From Alphaproteobacteria bacterium (lineage in GTDB: Bacteria; Pseudomonadota; Alphaproteobacteria; GCA-2746255), in contig JAGWAR010000001.1 of assembly GCA_021296325.1 (NCBI GenBank), positions 215,159 through 279,158 of the forward strand: DNA of 64,000 nucleotides. Reading direction: 5' to 3'. The notes under the pieces are model-generated. The model searched no databases and was not told the DNA's origin. It worked only from the letters and a program-made list of their open reading frames with translations. Made by a program: the position numbers and the translations under genes. How positions within the stretch are numbered: the first letter of the stretch is position 1; each line of letters opens with the position of its first letter. Shown piece after piece: positions 9,058-18,270 of the stretch.

Positions 9058-9407
9058 CGGTCCTGAAGGCAAAGGACGTCGAGCGCGTCGTGAAGTTGAG
9101 CGGTTCGGGCCGGATCGAAAAGGACGTGCCACCAAAATTCAAGCCGGGGGACCGGATCGTCGCCCGCAATTTCGAGTCGAAGGGGCACACGCGCCTTCCC
9201 CGTTACGTGCGCGGCAAGCGGGGCGTCGTCGAACGCGACCACGGGGTCTACGTCTTTCCGGACACGAACGCGCTGGGCGGGCCTCAAAATCCGCAACACG
9301 TTTACAACGTGCGTTTCGATTTCAGGGAAATCTGGGGAGAAGACGCCGAGGCGAACGCCGTCCTTCACATCGACCTTTGGGACGACTACATGGAGCCGGC
9401 CGAATGA
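9054..9407 (+). CDS. Nitrile hydratase beta subunit, C-terminal half as a separate protein
   Basis: A 117-residue protein equal to the C-terminal beta-barrel half of nitrile hydratase beta. Markers are FKPGDRIVARN, GHTRLPRYVRGKRG (with the second claw-contacting arginine), a HGVYVFPDTNALG segment, NPQHVYNVRF and LWDDYMEPAE at the very end. Together with the preceding gene the total is 221 residues, the usual length of one beta subunit. The ATG overlaps the previous stop, and its own stop overlaps the activator start, so a balanced three-subunit complex is likely. Confidence 0.92.
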   Translation: MTVLKAKDVERVVKLSGSGRIEKDVPPKFKPGDRIVARNFESKGHTRLPRYVRGKRGVVERDHGVYVFPDTNALGGPQNPQHVYNVRFDFREIWGEDAEANAVLHIDLWDDYMEPAE

Positions 9408-9766
9408 CCCGCCTCGATGCACTCGTCCATCTGCCCCGCAACGAAGAAGGGCCCGTCTTCCGGGAACCCTGGGAGGCGTCGGCTTTCGCGATGGCCGTGA
9501 AGCTTTCCGAGGAGGGGCATTTCACCTGGAAGGAGTGGGCGGCCGTCTTGGCCGAAGAGATCGAGGCGGCCCAAAGGGATGGCGATCCCGACCTCGGTGA
9601 CACTTATTACCGGCACTGGTTGCGGGCGCTGGAACGGCTCGTCGCCGAAAAGGAGCTTGCGACGGAGGCCGAGCTTGTCACCCGCAAGCAGGAATGGGTG
9701 GAGGCGGTGGCGGCAACGCCCCACGGTCAGCCGATTGCGCTGCAACCCAAAGGAAAACAGCCCTGA
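9404..9766 (+). CDS. Nitrile hydratase activator / accessory protein (P14K-like)
   Basis: A 120-residue homologue of the nitrile hydratase beta N-terminal domain (EEGPVFREPWEASAFAMAV, FTWKEWAAVL, YYRHWLRALERLVAEK). This is characteristic of the small activators that deliver cobalt-loaded alpha subunit by subunit exchange in Co-type enzymes. ATG 9404 overlaps the preceding stop (ATGA); a longer frame to 9377 is not needed. CbtB begins four bases after its stop. The assignment to the activator family is firm; the exchange mechanism is inferred from characterised relatives. Confidence 0.88.
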   Translation: MTRLDALVHLPRNEEGPVFREPWEASAFAMAVKLSEEGHFTWKEWAAVLAEEIEAAQRDGDPDLGDTYYRHWLRALERLVAEKELATEAELVTRKQEWVEAVAATPHGQPIALQPKGKQP

Positions 9767-9770
9767 CGTC

Positions 9771-9959
9771 ATGACATTTGCGGGTACAAAAATGACGACC
9801 GGGTCGGCGCCGGCGGCGAGGCAAAAAATCCTTGGCCCCGCGCTGGTGGCCGCGTTGCTGGGCTTTTTCCTGTTGTTCGGCGCGGGCTTCGCGCCGTTGG
9901 CCGCCCTTCACAACGCGGCGCACGATACGCGCCACACCTTCAGCTTCCCCTGTCATTAG
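9771..9959 (+). CDS. cbtB: Cobalt transporter subunit CbtB
   Basis: A 62-residue protein with one transmembrane helix (about 20-46) and the diagnostic CbtB C-terminus HNAAHDTRHTFSFPCH, rich in histidine with a final cysteine and a likely metal-binding site. CbtB and CbtA are proposed cobalt importers, known mostly from genomics near cobalamin genes. Here it sits four bases after the nitrile hydratase activator, implying cobalt supply to that enzyme. ATG 9792 in the same frame is an alternative start; AAAGGA lies somewhat far upstream of 9771. Confidence 0.85.
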   Translation: MTFAGTKMTTGSAPAARQKILGPALVAALLGFFLLFGAGFAPLAALHNAAHDTRHTFSFPCH

Positions 9960-9968
9960 GGGGCATTC

Positions 9969-10625
9969 GTGTATTTCCGATTGGGCATAGTGGCGCTACT
10001 GGCCGGCATCATCGGCGGAAGCGTACTTTCCGCCGTGCAGCTTCCGTTCGTGACGCCCTTGATCTTGGAGGCGGAACGTTACGAAGAAACCGGAACGCAA
10101 AACCATGCCCATGAAGAAGGGGAAGCCAGCGCGCCTTCCCAGCGGACCTTTCTTACTCTTGCCGCAAATTTTCTGACCGCCATTGCCTTCGCGCTGCTTC
10201 TGAACGCAGGCCTCGGGCTTGCGGGGGAAAGCGGCTGGCGGGCCGGGCTGCTTTGGGGGCTCGGCGGCTTTACCGCCTTCAGCCTGGCGCCTTCCGTCGG
10301 GCTGCCACCGGAATTGCCGGGCACGCCCGCGGGCGATCTTTTCGAACGCCAAGTCTGGTGGTTCGGCACGGCGGCGGCCACGGGGGCCGCGCTTTTTCTT
10401 TTCGGGCGGTTCCGTAAACCCCTTTGGGTGCTGCTTGGCGTCGTCCTCGTGGCACTTCCCCATGCCATCGGCGCTCCGGATGCGCGCGGGCCGGGGACGG
10501 CGCCCGATAGCCTTGCCAGGACGTTCGTTGCCATGACGTTGTTTGCGAATCTGCTGTTCTGGGTCACCCTTGGCGTGGCGAGCGGTGTTCTGCAGGCGCG
10601 CTTCGTTCGGGGGGGGAAATGCTGA
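9969..10625 (+). CDS. cbtA: Cobalt transporter subunit CbtA
   Basis: A 218-residue inner-membrane protein with about five to six helices and a histidine/glutamate loop (NHAHEEGE, near residue 45) between helices one and two, as expected for CbtA. Conserved-looking segments are GGFTAFSLAPSVGLPPELPG, which follows helix 3, and FERQVWWFGTA. The start is a GTG nine bases after the cbtB stop, with AGGGGG just upstream. Its end overlaps the next acyl-CoA synthetase start. It is predicted to form the cobalt uptake system with CbtB; transport has been inferred for the family, not shown here. Confidence 0.88.
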   Translation: MYFRLGIVALLAGIIGGSVLSAVQLPFVTPLILEAERYEETGTQNHAHEEGEASAPSQRTFLTLAANFLTAIAFALLLNAGLGLAGESGWRAGLLWGLGGFTAFSLAPSVGLPPELPGTPAGDLFERQVWWFGTAAATGAALFLFGRFRKPLWVLLGVVLVALPHAIGAPDARGPGTAPDSLARTFVAMTLFANLLFWVTLGVASGVLQARFVRGGKC

Positions 10626-12226
10626 AACCCGGCAAAACCTACGAGGAAATCCGCAAGGCCTTCCGCTGGGAAGTGCCGGAAAATTACAACATCGGCGTCG
10701 ACGTTTGCGACCGTCAGCCGGCGGATACGCGCGCCCTTATCTATGAAGACGAAAGCGGCAAGGTCACCACCTACACTTTCGGCCAGCTACGCCGGCTTTC
10801 CAATCAATTCGCCAACGTGCTTCAAGGCCTCGGCGTGCAACGTGGCGAGCGCATCGGCATTCTGCTCGCCCAATCGCCCGAGGCGGCGATTGCCCATCTC
10901 GGCGTTTACAAGATGGGCGGCGTGGCCGTACCGCTTTTCACGCTGTTCGGGCCGGACGCCATCGAATACCGGCTTGCCAACAGCGATGCGCGTCTGGTCG
11001 TGACGGACAGCAAGAGTGTTGAAAAAGTGCACGCCATCCGCGACCGACTTCCCAACCTTGCCGCCGTGCTGGTGACGGATGGCAAGACGGAAGACACCGC
11101 TAATTTCTGGACGCTGCTGGAAAAGGCCTCGGGTGACTTCCATCCCGTTCCCACCCGCGCCGACGATCCGGCGCTCATCATCTACACTTCCGGCACGACG
11201 GGCCCGCCGAAAGGCGCTGTTCATGCGCATCGCGTTCTGCTTGGCCATCTGCCGGGGGTCGAATTTCCCCACAATCTTTTTCCGAAGGCGGGCGATCTTT
11301 TCTGGACGCCGGCGGATTGGGCGTGGATCGGAGGCTTGCTCGACGTGTTGTTGCCAAGCTGGCATCACGGCGTGCCGGTGCTGGCCCACCGCGCCAGCAA
11401 ATTCGATCCGGAACGCGCCTTTGCGTTGATGGTGCGGCACGACGTTCGCAACGCCTTTCTGCCGCCGACCGCGCTCAAGCTCATGCGTCAGGTGAAAGAA
11501 CCACAAACGCGACACGCCTTTCGTTTACGAAGCGTAGGCAGTGGCGGCGAAACCATGGGCGAGGCGTTGCTTGCCTGGGGAAAAGAAGTCTTCGGGCTTA
11601 CCATCAACGAATTTTACGGTCAGACGGAGGTCAATCTGGTGCTCGGCAATTGCACGGACGTCATGGCCGTGCGCGCGGGCTCGATGGGGCGCCCCGTGCC
11701 GGGGCACGACGTTGCGATTGTCGATGAAGAAGGAAGCCCCGTTGCCCTCGGCGTCGTCGGCCAGGTTGCCATTCGCCGTCCGGACCCGGTCATGTTCCTC
11801 GAATACTGGCGAAACCCGGAAGCGACGAAGAAGAAATTCATCGGCGATTGGTGTCTCACCGGCGATCTGGCGAGCCAAGATGACGACGGTTACTTCTGGT
11901 ACAAAAGCCGCGACGACGACCTGATTACGAGTTCCGGTTACCGCATCGGCCCCGGCGAAGTTGAGGAGTGCATTTTAAAACATCCGGCCGTCGCCCTGGT
12001 CGGCGTTGTCGGCGTGCCCGATCCGGTGCGAACCGAAATCATCAAGGCGTTCGTCGTGCCAAAATCGGAACACACGCCCAGCGATGCACTGGCCAAGGAA
12101 ATCCAGACCTTCGGGAAGACGCGTCTCGCCGCCCATGAATATCCGCGCGAGATTGCCTTCGTTGCGGAGCTTCCGATGACGGCGACCGGCAAGATCATGC
12201 GCCGCAAATTGCGGGAGCAGGGCTAA
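10619..12226 (+). CDS. Acyl-CoA synthetase (medium-chain/acetyl-CoA-synthetase-like)
   Basis: A 535-residue ATP-dependent acid:CoA ligase. Motifs are YTSGTTGPPKGAVHAH near residue 187, the FWTPADWAWIGG segment typical of acetyl/medium-chain ligases, FYGQTEVN, GDWCLTGDLASQDDDGYFWY, the SRDDDLITSSGYRIGPGEVE hinge and the catalytic lysine in MTATGKIMRRKLR. The ATG overlaps the cbtA stop (ATGCTGA), making it the seventh gene of the nitrile hydratase operon. It would convert the acid released by the amidase to acyl-CoA for catabolism. Exact chain length is unknown. Confidence 0.88.
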   Translation: MLKPGKTYEEIRKAFRWEVPENYNIGVDVCDRQPADTRALIYEDESGKVTTYTFGQLRRLSNQFANVLQGLGVQRGERIGILLAQSPEAAIAHLGVYKMGGVAVPLFTLFGPDAIEYRLANSDARLVVTDSKSVEKVHAIRDRLPNLAAVLVTDGKTEDTANFWTLLEKASGDFHPVPTRADDPALIIYTSGTTGPPKGAVHAHRVLLGHLPGVEFPHNLFPKAGDLFWTPADWAWIGGLLDVLLPSWHHGVPVLAHRASKFDPERAFALMVRHDVRNAFLPPTALKLMRQVKEPQTRHAFRLRSVGSGGETMGEALLAWGKEVFGLTINEFYGQTEVNLVLGNCTDVMAVRAGSMGRPVPGHDVAIVDEEGSPVALGVVGQVAIRRPDPVMFLEYWRNPEATKKKFIGDWCLTGDLASQDDDGYFWYKSRDDDLITSSGYRIGPGEVEECILKHPAVALVGVVGVPDPVRTEIIKAFVVPKSEHTPSDALAKEIQTFGKTRLAAHEYPREIAFVAELPMTATGKIMRRKLREQG

Positions 12227-12346
12227 GTCTTCCCCAGTGCGTCACGAATTCCGCCCAAAAGATGGCCGGTTGCCAAGTCGTGAAATTCTACCCAAGATAA
12301 CCCAGGCTTTGCCCTTGCTTCCCTAAGGGTTTCCTTGGAAGACTTG

Positions 12347-13663
12347 ATGGATCTAAGCATCGTTACGCAACTGGCAGAAACCGTTCGGGTCTGGCTTTTC
12401 GATCACGTCTTTGTTCTTGCGACCCTTGTTCAGGCGGGCGTCGGCTTGGCGATCTTTCTGCTCGCCTATTTCCTGGCCAGGCATATGCGGGCCTGGGTAG
12501 ACGCCCGCCTCGGCGAAGGCGTACTGGAAACCTGGCCCTCGCGCTTTACGGCGTCGCTTCGTCAACTGACCCTTCCGCTTGTCTGGCTTGGCCTGCAGGG
12601 CCTGGCGGTGTTGATCAGCATCGAAGCCGGCGTCGGTCACGGTCTGACAGACATCGTTCTCAAGCTTCTGGTGGCATGGGTCGTCATCCGGCTGGGCGTT
12701 CTCATGATTGCCCAAAAGGCGCTGGCGAACGTCCTGGCCTTTTTCGTCTGGGGCATCGTGGCCCTGGACGTGCTCGGCTTTTTGCAGCCGACGATCGTCT
12801 TGCTGGATGCTGCGGCGATCAACATTGGCCAGGATGTTCGCATCTCGCTGTTGATGATCGTCGAGGCGATGATCACGCTGGCCGTTCTGTTGTGGCTGGC
12901 TGCGTTCGTATCAAACCTTCTGGCGCGCCGCCTCCAGCGCGCCGAAGGCCTTACCCCCGCCATCCGGGTGCTGATCGGCAAGCTCTTGAAGATCCTTTTC
13001 TTCACGATCGCCATTCTGGCGGGACTCAACACGCTTGGCATCGATCTCACCGCGCTCACCGTGTTCGGCGGCGCCGTCGGTGTCGGCCTTGGCTTCGGCC
13101 TGCAGAAGGTGGTTTCGAATTTCGTAAGCGGCCTGATCCTGCTGCTGGACAAGTCCGTCAAGCCGGGCGACGTGATTGCCATCGGCAACACCTATGGCTG
13201 GATCAATTCGTTAAGCGGGCGTTATGTCTCGGTCCTGACGCGGGATGGCATCGAACATCTGATCCCGAACGAGGAACTGATCACCCAGCGGGTGGAGAAC
13301 TGGTCGCATTCGCACAATTTGGTGCGGCAACGCATTTCCATCGGCATTTCCTATCGTTCCGATCCGCACAAAGCGATCGAGTTGTGCCTCAAGGCGGTCA
13401 GGGAAACCGAGCGGGTGCTGGACGATCCGGCCCCGGTTTGCCTGTTGACCGGTTTCGGGGACAGTTCCGTCGATCTTGAGTTGCGTTTCTGGATTGGCGA
13501 TCCGACGCAGGGCATCGGAAACGTGAAAAGCGAGGTTCTGCTGCATGTATGGGACGAATTCAAGGAACACGGAATCGAAATTCCTTTCCCGCAACGGGAT
13601 CTTCATTTAAAGCCGGTCGAGGGTGCCATCCCGGTCGAAATCCGCGAGCCAAAGAAAAGCTAG
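12347..13663 (+). CDS. MscS-family mechanosensitive ion channel
   Basis: A 438-residue inner-membrane channel that releases solutes on osmotic downshock. Several N-terminal helices precede the pore-lining helix (GVGLGFGLQKVVSNFVSG) and the cytoplasmic beta domain (KPGDVIAIGNTYGWI, then LIPNEELITQRVENW), with a C-terminal alpha/beta region ending FPQRDLHLKP. The frame opens with TTG at 12335, but ATG 12347 just after GGAAGA is preferred. The 120 bases upstream hold only a weak CCCTT/AAGGG hairpin near 12310-12330. It is unlinked in function to the nitrile genes before it. Confidence 0.9.
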   Translation: MDLSIVTQLAETVRVWLFDHVFVLATLVQAGVGLAIFLLAYFLARHMRAWVDARLGEGVLETWPSRFTASLRQLTLPLVWLGLQGLAVLISIEAGVGHGLTDIVLKLLVAWVVIRLGVLMIAQKALANVLAFFVWGIVALDVLGFLQPTIVLLDAAAINIGQDVRISLLMIVEAMITLAVLLWLAAFVSNLLARRLQRAEGLTPAIRVLIGKLLKILFFTIAILAGLNTLGIDLTALTVFGGAVGVGLGFGLQKVVSNFVSGLILLLDKSVKPGDVIAIGNTYGWINSLSGRYVSVLTRDGIEHLIPNEELITQRVENWSHSHNLVRQRISIGISYRSDPHKAIELCLKAVRETERVLDDPAPVCLLTGFGDSSVDLELRFWIGDPTQGIGNVKSEVLLHVWDEFKEHGIEIPFPQRDLHLKPVEGAIPVEIREPKKS

Positions 13664-13680
13664 CCACAACCGTACCCGGC

Positions 13681-14598
13681 CTATTCCGGAAGCGGGATGA
13701 ACTCTTCCGCATCACCGGGAACGGTGCCAAAGCGGCCTTCCTTCCAGTCTTTTTTTGCCCGTTCGATGCGGGCTTCGGAGCTGGACACGAAATTCCACCA
13801 TAGAAAACGGGGACCGTCCGGCGCCGTGCCGCCGATGAGCAAGAGGCGGCTTGGCGCCTTGGCGCGGATGGAAAGCGCATCCCGGGTGCACAGTACGAGC
13901 AGGCCGTCATCGGCGAAATTTTCGCCGCCGATCTCGATCTCGCCCGAGGCAAGGTAAATGCCACGCTCCTCATTTTCGGCCGGAAAGATGAGGGTCGCGC
14001 CGCTCTCGAGGGAAACATCTGCGTAAAGCGTTTCGGACAAGGTCTTCACCGGCGAGGTCTTGCCGTAAAGCGAACCCAGAAGCAGACGCAGGCAAATGCC
14101 GTCTTCTTCGATGCGGGGCAGCGTCGCCTTCGGATGATGAAAAAAGCCGGGCGCCGTTTCTTCCATCGCCTTCGGCAGAGCGACCCAGGTCTGGATGCCG
14201 GAAAGCGGAGATGTTTTTTCCCGCGCTTCGGGGGTCGAGCGTTCGGAATGCACGATTCCCGACCCCGCCGTCATCCAGTTGATGTCGCCGGGGCGGATCA
14301 CCTGGGCCGAGCCTAGATTGTCGCGGTGCAGGAGTTCGCCCTCGAACAGATAGGTGACGGTGGCAAGGCCAATATGGGGATGGGGGCGAACGTCGATCGC
14401 CTGGCCGGGGCCGAGTTCGGCCGGGCCGGCCTGGTCGAAGAAGATAAAGGGGCCGACCGTTCGCCGCTTCGACGAGGGCAGCACGCGCCGGACCGTAAAC
14501 CCGCCGAGATCGCGGGGGCGGCCCCGGATCACCTGCTCAAGCCAGTCGCAGCCTTGCACCTCGCCCGCATTCGGTTCGGCCGAGGGCTGCCAGCTCAC
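13681..14598 (-). CDS. Pirin-family cupin protein
   Basis: A 305-residue bicupin. The N-terminal metal site is visible as HPHIGLATVTYLFEGE, HRDNLG and IVHSE, the last after PGDINWMTAGSG; these are the three histidines and glutamate of pirin/YhaK quercetin-dioxygenase-like proteins. The chosen start is a GTG at 14598, which overlaps the stop of the upstream ferritin gene (GTGA) and has AGGAAG nearby; the open frame extends to 14694 within that gene. Cellular role is unknown; redox sensing or flavonoid dioxygenation are family possibilities. Confidence 0.88.
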   Translation of the reverse strand: MSWQPSAEPNAGEVQGCDWLEQVIRGRPRDLGGFTVRRVLPSSKRRTVGPFIFFDQAGPAELGPGQAIDVRPHPHIGLATVTYLFEGELLHRDNLGSAQVIRPGDINWMTAGSGIVHSERSTPEAREKTSPLSGIQTWVALPKAMEETAPGFFHHPKATLPRIEEDGICLRLLLGSLYGKTSPVKTLSETLYADVSLESGATLIFPAENEERGIYLASGEIEIGGENFADDGLLVLCTRDALSIRAKAPSRLLLIGGTAPDGPRFLWWNFVSSSEARIERAKKDWKEGRFGTVPGDAEEFIPLPE

Positions 14599-14900
14599 GA
14601 AGTGGCTTCCTCTTCCAGGTGCGCGATCTCGCCTTCCGAGAAGAGGTAGGTCTTGAACTCCTTCTCGAAATGGGGACTGGCGCGCCTCAGCCATTCCAGT
14701 CCCATCGAGGCGTGCTCGATCTCTTCGCGCATGTTGTGGAGCAGGATGGCCTTCAACGCCGGATCGTCACAGTCGTCGGCCCGCTGGCGGTACCAGTCGA
14801 CGGCCTCCAGCTCCTCGATGACGGACTGGATTGCCTGGTGCAGGGCGATCGTCTCTTTCGTTAGCCGCTCGCGCGGGGCATGCAGGTCTTCGCTGGACAT
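14595..14900 (-). CDS. Encapsulated-ferritin-like (EncFtn-type) protein without visible shell-targeting tail
   Basis: A 101-residue two-helix ferritin-like protein strongly resembling the EncFtn cargo of encapsulins, for instance in the IEELEAVDWYRQRADD and REEIEHASMGLEWLRR segments. The expected ferroxidase ligands align as Glu30, Glu60 and His63. EncFtn dimers oxidise iron inside an encapsulin shell. Here the chain ends LFSEGEIAHLEEEATS, without the hydrophobic GSL-type targeting peptide, and no encapsulin gene follows; pirin does. AAAGGAGGAAGC precedes the ATG. It lies 25 bases after tRNA-Ser on the same strand, so co-transcription is likely. Confidence 0.82.
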   Translation of the reverse strand: MSSEDLHAPRERLTKETIALHQAIQSVIEELEAVDWYRQRADDCDDPALKAILLHNMREEIEHASMGLEWLRRASPHFEKEFKTYLFSEGEIAHLEEEATS

Positions 14901-14925
14901 GCTTCCTCCTTTTCCTTTGGCGATT

Positions 14926-15015
14926 TGGCGGAGGGGGTGGGATTCGAACCCACGGTACCCGCAAGGGTACAACGGTTTTCGAGACCGCCCCGTTCGACCA
15001 CTCCGGCACCCCTCC
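14926..15015 (-). tRNA. tRNA-Ser (anticodon CGA)
   Basis: A 90-base class II tRNA on the minus strand. The acceptor stem GGAGGGG/CCCCTCC pairs perfectly, followed by discriminator G and an encoded CCA. The anticodon loop reads CTCGAAA, giving CGA for codon UCG. A long variable arm (GTACCCTTGCGGGTAC) and T-arm GTGGGTTCGAATCCCAC are present. Confidence 0.95.
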
Positions 15016-15025
15016 GGGGGGGCAG

Positions 15026-15054
15026 AGCCTACCTATGCCAGGGCGGCCCTGCAA
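15026..15054 (-). promoter_or_regulatory. Candidate promoter for tRNA-Ser and the ferritin-pirin genes
   Basis: On the minus strand TTGCAG (15054-15049) and TAGGCT (15031-15026) are 17 bases apart, placing transcription start a few bases before the tRNA 5' end at 15015. It lies back to back with the rplU promoter. Sequence match only. Confidence 0.4.
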
Positions 15055-15076
15055 GCCGGGGAATGCCCTCAAACGA

Positions 15077-15104
15077 TTGACAATCCGGACCTTATGGGTA
15101 TATT
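15077..15104 (+). promoter_or_regulatory. Sigma-70 promoter for rplU-rpmA
   Basis: A perfect TTGACA at 15077-15082 and TATATT at 15099-15104 with a 16-base spacer. The start is expected near 15111, giving a leader of about 40 bases before rplU at 15150. This is the strongest -35/-10 pair noticed in the window, in keeping with a ribosomal protein operon. Confidence 0.7.
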
Positions 15105-15149
15105 TCCGGCCCTTCCCTTCACGCCATCGCCCGAGAGAACAGGTCTCCC

Positions 15150-15719
15150 ATGTATGCGATCATGCGGTCCGGCGGAAAGCAATACCGGGTCTCAACCGAC
15201 GACGTGATTACCGTCGAGCGCCTGCCCGGCGCTCCGGGCTCGCTCGTCGAGTTCGGGGAAGTCCTGATGATCGGAGATGGCAAGGCAGCGACGCTGGGAA
15301 CCCCGTTGCTGGAAGGCGCGGTGGTGACGGCGACCATCCTGGAACAGACTCGCGCCGACAAGGTCCTCGTCTTCAAGAAGAAGCGCCGTCAAAATTACCG
15401 CCGCCTGCGCGGCCATCGTCAGGCCGGTACGGTGCTTCGGATCGACGAGGTGTTGATGCCGGGCGCTTCGCGTAAGCCACGCAAGACGGTGGAAACGCCG
15501 AAGCCGGCCGTGGCGAAGGCGGAGCAGAAAGCACCGGCAAAGCCGGTCGCGGAGAAGAAGGCGCCGGAGAAGAAGGCCGAGGCAAAACCGGCGCCGAAAG
15601 CCGCCGCAAAGAAGCCGGCCGCCAAGAAGAAGGCGGCGCCGCAGAAGACAACGGCGAAGAAGCCAGCCGCCAAGAAGAAAGCGACACCGAAGAAGAAGGC
15701 AACGGCGAAGAAGAAGTAG
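15150..15719 (+). CDS. rplU: 50S ribosomal protein L21 with long basic C-terminal tail
   Basis: The normal L21 fold occupies about residues 1-103: [14 protein letters not shown] start, then [17 protein letters not shown], the rRNA-binding basic segment. A further 86 residues consist almost wholly of Ala, Lys, Pro and Glu, becoming [10 protein letters not shown]-type repeats near the end. L21 contacts 23S rRNA domains in the large subunit. Extended alanine/lysine-rich L21 tails occur in some Alphaproteobacteria, but this is long. It is followed 11 bases later by rpmA, the usual pair. Confidence 0.95.
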   Translation: MYAIMRSGGKQYRVSTDDVITVERLPGAPGSLVEFGEVLMIGDGKAATLGTPLLEGAVVTATILEQTRADKVLVFKKKRRQNYRRLRGHRQAGTVLRIDEVLMPGASRKPRKTVETPKPAVAKAEQKAPAKPVAEKKAPEKKAEAKPAPKAAAKKPAAKKKAAPQKTTAKKPAAKKKATPKKKATAKKK

Positions 15720-15730
15720 GGAAGCAGGCA

Positions 15731-15985
15731 ATGGCACACAAGAAAGCAGGTGGTAGTTCCCGCAACGGTCGCGATTCGGCCGGACGGCGTCTCGGTCTCA
15801 AGAAGACCGGTGGCCAGGCCGTGCTTGCCGGCAACATTCTGGTTCGCCAGCGCGGCACGAAGATTCATGCCGGCGAGAACGTCGGCATGGGCAAGGACCA
15901 CACGCTTTTCGCCACCAGCGAGGGCCGCGTGCGCTTTTACGACAGTGGCCAGCGTACCTACGTTTCCGTGGAGCCGCTTGGCTGA
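15731..15985 (+). CDS. rpmA: 50S ribosomal protein L27
   Basis: A complete 84-residue L27 beginning [16 protein letters not shown], followed by GVKxxGG-like [29 protein letters not shown] and [11 protein letters not shown]. The N-terminal tail reaches the peptidyl transferase centre; no cleavable prepeptide of the Firmicutes type is present. It is co-transcribed with rplU and closed by the terminator at 16013. Confidence 0.98.
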   Translation: MAHKKAGGSSRNGRDSAGRRLGLKKTGGQAVLAGNILVRQRGTKIHAGENVGMGKDHTLFATSEGRVRFYDSGQRTYVSVEPLG

Positions 15986-16012
15986 CGTCACCCCGCGGGA
16001 TGCGCACGACCG

Positions 16013-16040
16013 GGGGAATGGGCTACCATTCCCCTTTTTT
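16013..16040 (+). terminator. Rho-independent terminator after rplU-rpmA
   Basis: A 9-bp perfect stem GGGGAATGG / CCATTCCCC with loop GCTA is followed directly by six T residues (16035-16040). It separates the ribosomal protein pair from obgE, so obgE must either use read-through or its own promoter in the short gap to 16080. Confidence 0.92.
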
Positions 16041-16070
16041 AATGCCTGCGTTTCCGCATCCTAGATTTAA

Positions 16071-18250
<2,180 letters not shown>

Positions 18251-18270
18251 GGCGGAAAGGGACGCGTGCA

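Noticed and set aside
9040-9060. Split nitrile hydratase beta considered as a frameshift
   Set aside because: Both halves have proper start and stop codons in an ATGA overlap, like the other junctions of the operon, so a genuine split is more likely.
14595-15015. tRNA-Ser considered as an integration site
   Set aside because: The tRNA is complete with encoded CCA, and no duplicate 3' fragment or integrase lies nearby.
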